DNA from: a virus
Length of the DNA: 33,701 bases
Strand: one strand, 5' to 3'
Virus record (IMG/VR): IMGVR_UViG_3300046459_000148
Coordinates: 1 to 33,701 of that record
In this document: positions 28,534 through 33,701 of the stretch, in pieces
How the letters are laid out: the number at the start of each line of letters is the position of its first letter
How positions within the stretch are numbered: position 1 is the stretch's first letter
The notes under the pieces: generated by a model
The model's database searches: none
The model's input: the letters and a program-made list of their open reading frames with translations, nothing else
Told to the model about the DNA's origin: nothing
Program-made: the position numbers and the translations under genes

Positions 28534-30509
28534 CGATCGCGACGGCCGCACCCTGTCGCGAATCGACCCTGGACCGGGTTTTCCGGTCCATCGTCGGACG
28601 CTGGCTACCGCCGAAGAAACTGTCCCTGTCCCAATGGGCGGACGAATACGCGGTCCTATCCGCCGAATCGGCCGCGGAGCCTGGGAAGTGGACGAACATT
28701 CCGTATCAAATCGGCATGATGGACGCGCTAACGGATCCGGACGTCGAACGCGTTACGGTCATGAAATCGGCGCGGGTCGGATACACGAAAATCCTAAACC
28801 ATGCGGTCGCGTTCCATATTCACCAGGACCCATGCCCGATTATGGTCGTCCAGCCGACGATCGAGGACGCGGAAGGCTATTCGAAAGACGAAATCGACCC
28901 GATGTTACGGGACACGCCAGCGCTGGCCGGCGTCGTATCGGAAGCGAAGGCGAAAGACGGCAAAAACACGATCCTGAAGAAGTCGTTTCCAGGCGGAAAC
29001 CTGCTAATGATCGGCGCGAATTCGCCGCGCGGGTTCCGGCGGGTTTCGATTCGATTCGTCGCGTTTGACGAGGTCGACGGATACCCGTTCGAAGGCGCCG
29101 GCAAAGACGGCGACCAGATCCGCCTGGGGATCCGGCGGACGGAATACTACTGGAACCGGAAAATCCTCGAGGGTTCGACGCCGACCGAAGACGAAATTTC
29201 GCGGATCGCGAAGTCGTTCGAAAAGTCGGAACAGCATCGATATTTCGTCCCTTGTCCGCACTGCGGCGAATTCCAGACGCTGAAATGGGGCGGCAAAGAT
29301 AAGCCGTACGGGATCAAATGGCCGGAAGGCGAGCCGGCCAAAGCGTATTACGTCTGTGAGCATAACGGATGCGTTATCCAGTACGTCGACCAACGGCAAA
29401 TGGTCGAGCGCGGCCAGTGGCGATGCGTCAACCCGTCCGGCCGCACGACCCGCCGGCATGTCGGTTATCACATTTGGGCCGCTTACTCGTTTTCGCCGAA
29501 TGCGACCTGGGGCCAACTGGCCGAAGAATTCGAGGAATGCCGCGACGACCCGACGCTTTTAAAGACGTTCGTTAATACGGTCCTGGGCGAAGTCTGGAAG
29601 GTCGACTACTCGAAAAAGCTCGAGGCGGAAGGGCTGGCGTCGCGCGCGCGCGGGTACGCCGAATTTACCGCACCCAGCGGGGCCATATTCCTGACTGTGG
29701 GAACCGACGTCCAGGACGATCGCGTCGCGGTCGTCGTCCGCGCCTGGGGCGACGGCGAAGAATCCTGGCTGGTCCATCATTCGGAACTGTACGGCGACAC
29801 GGCGGAACTGGGCGTCGACCGCGGCGCGGCCGAATATTCCGGAAGCCTGGCGGAAGCGCTGGACGCGCTTATCGAAACGCCGGTCGTCCGGACCGACGGA
29901 TTTATTCTTCCGGTCATGGCGGCCGGTATGGACTCGGGCGACGGCGACACGACGCACGCGGTTTATTCGTTCGTCCGCCAGCGTCAAAAGGAAAAATGGA
30001 TCGCGACGAAGGGCGCCAGCGCGTCGAATCGGCCGGCGATCGGGAAACCGTCGCTGCAGGACGTCAATTACAAGGGCAAGTCCCACAAAAACGGCGTCCG
30101 GCTGTACATGGTCGGAACCGACACGGTCAAAGGCGTTATTTACGCGCGCCTGAAGTCCGAACGCCAGGCGGGCGCCGGCGTTATGCATTTTCACCAGGAA
30201 GCGAGCCAGACCTATTTCGACCAGCTTGTCGCGGAAAAGCAGGTCATTACATACCAGAAAGGTTTCGCGCGGAAATCCTGGGTCAAAGACAAGACGGCGC
30301 GCAATGAAGCGCTGGATTGTGAGGTCTACGCGTACGCCGCACTTCAGCAGGTCTACACCCGAATCAATAAGAAAAATGTCTGGTCGATTGTCGCCAAGCG
30401 ATTGACAAAAAAACCAACATCGGACCCGGTATTTACCGCGCAAAAATTGCAAACGACCCCTGTAAAAAGTACAATCCAGCGAACGACAAATTTCGTCAAC
30501 GACTGGTAG
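28530..30509 (+). CDS. Terminase large subunit (gpA-like)
   Basis: The 659-residue protein has a Walker A-like KSARVGYTK (79-87), matching the lambda gpA K-S-A-R-V-G-Y motif, and a Walker B VAFDEVD (about 177-183). A C-rich zinc-like region (CPHC near residue 239) comes next. The nuclease domain begins with the conserved VGTDVQDDR (about 389-397). It cuts concatemeric DNA at cos and pumps it into the prohead. The start overlaps the previous stop as ATGA. Family and catalytic sites are clear. Confidence 0.93.
   Translation: MTIATAAPCRESTLDRVFRSIVGRWLPPKKLSLSQWADEYAVLSAESAAEPGKWTNIPYQIGMMDALTDPDVERVTVMKSARVGYTKILNHAVAFHIHQDPCPIMVVQPTIEDAEGYSKDEIDPMLRDTPALAGVVSEAKAKDGKNTILKKSFPGGNLLMIGANSPRGFRRVSIRFVAFDEVDGYPFEGAGKDGDQIRLGIRRTEYYWNRKILEGSTPTEDEISRIAKSFEKSEQHRYFVPCPHCGEFQTLKWGGKDKPYGIKWPEGEPAKAYYVCEHNGCVIQYVDQRQMVERGQWRCVNPSGRTTRRHVGYHIWAAYSFSPNATWGQLAEEFEECRDDPTLLKTFVNTVLGEVWKVDYSKKLEAEGLASRARGYAEFTAPSGAIFLTVGTDVQDDRVAVVVRAWGDGEESWLVHHSELYGDTAELGVDRGAAEYSGSLAEALDALIETPVVRTDGFILPVMAAGMDSGDGDTTHAVYSFVRQRQKEKWIATKGASASNRPAIGKPSLQDVNYKGKSHKNGVRLYMVGTDTVKGVIYARLKSERQAGAGVMHFHQEASQTYFDQLVAEKQVITYQKGFARKSWVKDKTARNEALDCEVYAYAALQQVYTRINKKNVWSIVAKRLTKKPTSDPVFTAQKLQTTPVKSTIQRTTNFVNDW
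30461..30473. promoter_or_regulatory. TGTA-N5-TACA dyad inside the 3' end of large terminase
   Basis: TGTA-AAAAG-TACA lies in the last codons of terminase and ends 41 bases before the next ATG (30515). It is the fourth copy of the dyad found at 7.9, 25.7 and 32.8 kb. Confidence 0.45.
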
Positions 30510-30514
30510 GCAAA

Positions 30515-31075
30515 ATGAATATTCCGGGACAAATCACGGCCGGCGATTCGGTTAAATGGACCGACGACAACGTCCTGGACTCAAACGGCGCCGCGCTGTC
30601 GCCGGGCGACTGGACGCTGAATTACGCCATTCGTGGCGCGGTATCGCTGGACCTGGTCGCGACGCCGTCCGGCGCGCAATTCCAAACCGCAATGTCGACC
30701 GCGCAGTCGGCGACGCTGACGCCGGCCGGGACGTTTTACTGGACCGCGTTCGCGACGAACGCCGCCGGCGAGCGGGTCACGGTCGGACGCGGGACGCTGG
30801 TCGTCCTGGCGGACATTACCGCGGCGCCGGCCGGATACGACGGCCGCACGCAGGACGAAAAAGACCTGGTCGCGGTACGCGCGGCAATCAGCGCGCGCAT
30901 TACCGGCGGCGTCATTTCCGAATATTCCATTGCGGGCCGGACGTTGAAAAACGAACCGCTTTCCGCGCTTCGCGACATGGAATCCCGAATCCTGGCGAAG
31001 ATTTCGCGCGCGCGACAAGCGGAAATGATCGCAAACGGCCAGGGCAACCCGCGTCAAATTTTCGTAAGGTTCTGA
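30515..31075 (+). CDS. gpW-like head-tail joining protein with beta-rich N-terminal half
   Basis: The 186-residue protein fills the W position between gpA and the portal. Residues 1-100 read like an Ig or Fn3-type beta domain (LNYAIRGAVSLDLVATPSGAQFQTAM, AFATNAAGERVTVGRGTLVVL). The end (DLVAVRAAISARITGGVISEYSIAGRTLKNEPLSALRDMESRILAKI) resembles the helical gpW fold with its beta-hairpin. gpW seals the portal and links head to tail. Lambda gpW has only 68 residues, so the N-terminal half is extra. Assignment is inference from position and pattern. Confidence 0.6.
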   Translation: MNIPGQITAGDSVKWTDDNVLDSNGAALSPGDWTLNYAIRGAVSLDLVATPSGAQFQTAMSTAQSATLTPAGTFYWTAFATNAAGERVTVGRGTLVVLADITAAPAGYDGRTQDEKDLVAVRAAISARITGGVISEYSIAGRTLKNEPLSALRDMESRILAKISRARQAEMIANGQGNPRQIFVRF

Positions 31076-31076
31076 T

Positions 31077-32753
31077 ATGCGATTCCCGTTTTCCTTTCGC
31101 CGCGCGGCGCCGGCGCTGGCCGTCGTCGAACGGACCGAACCGGCCGTCCGGCGTGAAACGACGTCATCGGTCCGCATGTACAAAGGCGCGGAATTCTCGC
31201 GCCTGACGGCGGATTGGGCGGCGTTCGGGACCAGCCAGGACAGCGAGGTCCGCGGGTCGCTGCGGACGCTGCGGAACCGCTCCCGGTCGCTGGTCCGCGA
31301 TAACGACTACGCGAAAAACGCCGTCCGCCAGGTCCGGCTAAACGTCATCGGGAAAGGCGTCGCGTTTAAGCCGAAATTTAAGCAATTGCGCGGCGGCAAA
31401 CTGAACGAAGCGGCCAACGACCAGGCGGCGAAGCTTTGGAAGCGCTGGACGCGCGCGGAAACCTGCCATACGGGCGGGACGCTGGCATTCGAGGAAATCG
31501 AACGCCTGGCTATTTCGTCGCTGGCCGAATCGGGCGAAGTGATTATCCGGAAGGTCTATCGATCGTTCGGCGGGTCGCGGATCCCGTTCGCGCTCGAGGT
31601 CATCGAGTCGGACCAACTGATCGACGAGCATAACGGCATCGCGGACAACGGCGACCAGATCCGAATGGGCGTCCAGTCGGACGAATGGGGCCGGCCGACG
31701 TATTACTGGTTCTATCCGCGGCACCCTGGCGACTATCAGTTCCAGGGCAACGGGACGGAAAAGTATCTGAAGGTCCCGGCGTCGGAAATCATTCACCTGT
31801 ACATCACGGACCGGCCGGGACAGACCCGCGGGATTCCCTGGATGCATACCGCCATGCAACGCATGCGGCATATGGGCGGATTCGAGGAAGCCGAAGTCGT
31901 CAAGGCGCGGGGCCAGGCGTCAATGATGGGTTTTATCCAGACGCCGGACGGTGAAACGCAGGACGACGGCACGGTCGACGGCCAGCGCGTTTCCGCATTC
32001 GAGCCGGGAAAAATCGAAGCGCTGGGACCGGGCGAAACCTTTACGCCGTTCGCGCCGACGTCGCCGGGCGGATCCTATGATCCGTTCGTCCGATCGATGC
32101 TTCGCGGCGTCGCGGCCGGCCTGGGCCAGTCTTACGCGCCGTTGAGCGGCGATTACAGCCAGACGAATTATTCGTCGTCGCGCCTGGCGCTGATGACGGA
32201 CCGCGACAACTGGCAAACCTTGCAACAGTGGCTGATCGGCCAGTTTCACCAGCGCGTTTTCGAAGGCTGGCTGGACGCGGCGGTCCTGTCTGGCGCGCTG
32301 AATCTGCCGTATTACGAATTGAACAAGGACGACTATGTCGAGCAAGTCCTATGGTCGCCGCGGTCCTGGGGCTGGATCGACCCGTACAAAGAGGCGCAAG
32401 CGTACCGGACGGCCGTCCGCTCGGGCTTTATGACGCTGGAACAGGCGATCCGCGAAAACTCGAATATGTCGCTTGAAGAATACCTGGCGCAACGCGAACG
32501 GGAAGTCGAAATGTGTCGGGAACTGGGGATCGTCCTGGATACGGACCCGTCACAGGTCAACGAAAAGGGCATCGCGCAACGCGCGCCCAATACGATGACG
32601 GACCAGGCGGCGACAGATCCCGGCGCGCTCGAGGCCGGCGCGGATCCGGACGACACGGCCGGCGAGGAAAACGACGACGACAACGGCGCCGGCACGGAAT
32701 CAGAAAGCGACGCGTCGACACTGGATAAACCGCCGGCCAGCGGCGGAACCTGA
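31077..32753 (+). CDS. Portal protein (lambda type)
   Basis: The 558-residue protein begins MRFPFSFRRAAPALAVVERTEP and has the family blocks RNRSRSLVRDNDYAKNAVRQVRLNVIGKG, LAESGEVIIRKVY and SYAPLSGDYSQTNYSSSRLALM, as in the lambda-type portal family. A polar Asp/Glu/Ala-rich tail (about 500-558) follows. It forms the dodecameric gate for DNA entry at the prohead vertex. The ATG has AAGG upstream and follows the gpW-like stop by one base. Family call is firm. Confidence 0.9.
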   Translation: MRFPFSFRRAAPALAVVERTEPAVRRETTSSVRMYKGAEFSRLTADWAAFGTSQDSEVRGSLRTLRNRSRSLVRDNDYAKNAVRQVRLNVIGKGVAFKPKFKQLRGGKLNEAANDQAAKLWKRWTRAETCHTGGTLAFEEIERLAISSLAESGEVIIRKVYRSFGGSRIPFALEVIESDQLIDEHNGIADNGDQIRMGVQSDEWGRPTYYWFYPRHPGDYQFQGNGTEKYLKVPASEIIHLYITDRPGQTRGIPWMHTAMQRMRHMGGFEEAEVVKARGQASMMGFIQTPDGETQDDGTVDGQRVSAFEPGKIEALGPGETFTPFAPTSPGGSYDPFVRSMLRGVAAGLGQSYAPLSGDYSQTNYSSSRLALMTDRDNWQTLQQWLIGQFHQRVFEGWLDAAVLSGALNLPYYELNKDDYVEQVLWSPRSWGWIDPYKEAQAYRTAVRSGFMTLEQAIRENSNMSLEEYLAQREREVEMCRELGIVLDTDPSQVNEKGIAQRAPNTMTDQAATDPGALEAGADPDDTAGEENDDDNGAGTESESDASTLDKPPASGGT

Positions 32754-32765
32754 CGCAGAAAAACG

Positions 32766-32790
32766 ACGGCGCCTTCGGGCGCCGTTTGTA
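32766..32790 (+). terminator. UUCG-loop terminator after portal
   Basis: ACGGCGCC-TTCG-GGCGCCGT is an 8-bp stem with a stable UUCG loop and a short T-run. It divides portal from the protease-capsid gene, which then has its own promoter. Confidence 0.8.
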
Positions 32791-32806
32791 ATTATTTAAC
32801 CTAGTG

Positions 32807-32854
32807 TTGACAGCAGCATATAAAAAATACAAAATCGCGGCTGTAAGTTTTACA
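32807..32854 (+). promoter_or_regulatory. Promoter plus TGTA-N5-TACA dyad before capsid gene
   Basis: TTGACA (32807-32812), a 17-base spacer and CAAAAT (32830-32835) form a promoter. TGTA-AGTTT-TACA (32842-32854) starts 6 bases after the -10, so it covers the likely transcription start. The gene begins at 32872. Confidence 0.75.
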
Positions 32855-32871
32855 ACGCGACCGGGTTAAAT

Positions 32872-33701
32872 ATGAAGCTGGGTTTGCTCTATCGCTTCGC
32901 GCAATTCGACGGGACGACCGTCGACACTGAACAGCGCACCGCACGACTTTCGTTTTCGAGCGAAACGCCTGTCCGTCGCGAATTCGGAAATGAAGTCCTG
33001 TCGCACCGCGCCGGCGCCGTTGATTTGGCCCGGCTGAACAGCGGCGCTCCGCTCCTGTTTAACCATAATCGCGATGACGTCCTGGGCGTCGTCGAATCGG
33101 CCGAAGTCGGCGCCGACGGCCGCGGTTACGCGACCGTACGTTTTGCGAAGACGCAGCGCGGCGACGAAATCATGGGCCTGGTCGCTGACAAGGTCCTGAC
33201 GAATGTGTCGACCGGCTACAGCATCGCGACGATGGACAAGACGGCCGGCGAACGCGGCGGACCGGCGACATTCACGGCGACGAAATGGACGCCGGCGGAA
33301 ATCTCCATCGTCACGGTTCCGGCGGATCCGTCCGTCGGCATCGGGCGCGCTGAAAGCATCGAAGAAATCGAAGTCGCTGTCCGCGACTTGTCCGCGGCAC
33401 CGGCCGCAATCATTACCACAACAGGGAACACTATGACCCCGGAAGAAATCGCGGCGCAGCAAGCAGCGGCACGCCTTGAGGCGCGCGACGCCGAACGCGC
33501 ACGCCAGACGACGCTTAACGTCCTGGCGACGCGCCATGCAAGCGTCGCCGGTATGGGCGACCTGATCCGCCAGCTTCGCGAAAGCGACCAGCCGCTGGAA
33601 GCCTGTCGCGCTGCCGTGCTCGAGAAGCTCGGCGCCGTCCAGGTCCCGGTCGGCGACGGCCAGCGCGACGCGCTGGACCTGACGGACAAGGAAAAGCGCG
33701 C
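32872..33701 (+). CDS. Prohead protease fused to capsid protein (partial)
   Basis: An open frame of 276 codons runs to the right edge with no stop. Residues 1-160 match the HK97-type prohead protease: LLFNHNRDDVLGVV (H65), NVSTGYSI (S113) and ISIVTVPADPSVGIG (D152 region), a plausible catalytic set. After a linker, a helical, Ala/Arg/Glu-rich stretch follows (MTPEEIAAQQAAARLEARDAERAR), like the delta/scaffold region that precedes a capsid domain. A second ATG at 33433 with CAGGGAACACT upstream could give a separate scaffold/capsid product. The capsid end lies outside the window. Confidence 0.85.
   Translation, partial: MKLGLLYRFAQFDGTTVDTEQRTARLSFSSETPVRREFGNEVLSHRAGAVDLARLNSGAPLLFNHNRDDVLGVVESAEVGADGRGYATVRFAKTQRGDEIMGLVADKVLTNVSTGYSIATMDKTAGERGGPATFTATKWTPAEISIVTVPADPSVGIGRAESIEEIEVAVRDLSAAPAAIITTTGNTMTPEEIAAQQAAARLEARDAERARQTTLNVLATRHASVAGMGDLIRQLRESDQPLEACRAAVLEKLGAVQVPVGDGQRDALDLTDKEKR

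Noticed and set aside
1-33701. Insertion sequence or transposase
   Set aside because: No transposase-like protein and no terminal inverted repeats flanking a gene were seen.
1-33701. Integrase, attachment site or CI-type lysogeny repressor
   Set aside because: None is recognisable in this window. The genome beyond the window could still hold them, so no lifestyle is claimed.

Overview
The window is part of a tailed, siphovirus-type (lambda-like) phage genome. It is GC-rich (roughly 60-65% by eye) with tightly packed genes, most of them overlapping by ATGA or GTGA. The gene families present (gpK/gpI/gpJ tail tip, GH108 endolysin, DUF4031, Sak4-type recombinase, gpA-type terminase, HK97-type protease) suggest a phage of a Gram-negative proteobacterium, plausibly Burkholderiales. 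That host assignment is inference. No host genes, tRNAs, integrase or recognisable CI-type repressor are visible. A candidate packaging site (cos) lies inside the window near 26.9 kb, with tail genes at the left edge and head genes at the right edge. The contig is therefore probably a circularised, rotated or concatemeric version of the genome.

Layout. 1-7708 (+): the end of the gpL-like protein, then gpK-, gpI- and gpJ-like tail-tip proteins, a tail fibre and a tail assembly chaperone, closed by a strong terminator. 7918-9595 (+): lysis cassette (XhlA-like membrane protein, GH108 endolysin, 3-TM holin) followed by a homologue of the anti-CBASS protein Acb2. 9640-12905 (-): a recombination operon read leftward: RecE-like PDDEXK exonuclease, Sak4-like RecA-fold ATPase, a small zinc-finger protein, a protein with two WDGQxW repeats, a DksA/TraR-like zinc finger and a DUF4031 protein. 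A divergent promoter region at 12.9-13.0 kb separates it from a rightward operon at 13025-16863: HTH/zinc-ribbon protein, SF2 helicase, SSB, dNMP kinase, VRR-NUC nuclease and small proteins. 17101-18649 holds three proteins of unknown function.

18646-25700 is the early/replication region. Three transcription units are each headed by a near-identical promoter whose 17-bp spacer is a palindromic ACTAAAA-N3-TTTTAGT operator (18646, 23962, 24933). The first unit carries a primase-polymerase/helicase. A gene-free segment of about 510 bp at 22.8-23.3 kb is dense in CTATCA/TGATAG elements and is the best candidate for a replication origin. 25772-27135 contains a metallophosphoesterase, a small secreted or membrane protein, the C-rich candidate cos segment, three GTTGnCAAC dyads and a small zinc ribbon. 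27166-33701 is packaging and head: small and large terminase, a gpW-like protein with an added beta-rich N-terminal half, portal, and the start of a protease-capsid fusion cut by the window edge.

Two regulatory signal families are the most interesting undescribed features. One is the early ACTAAAA-N3-TTTTAGT promoter-operators. The other is a TGTA-N5-TACA dyad that I find exactly four times, each 13-41 bp upstream of a start codon at the lysis cassette, the metallophosphoesterase, the gpW-like gene and the prohead protease. Together they look like early and late control circuits. All counts were made by eye and should be recomputed.
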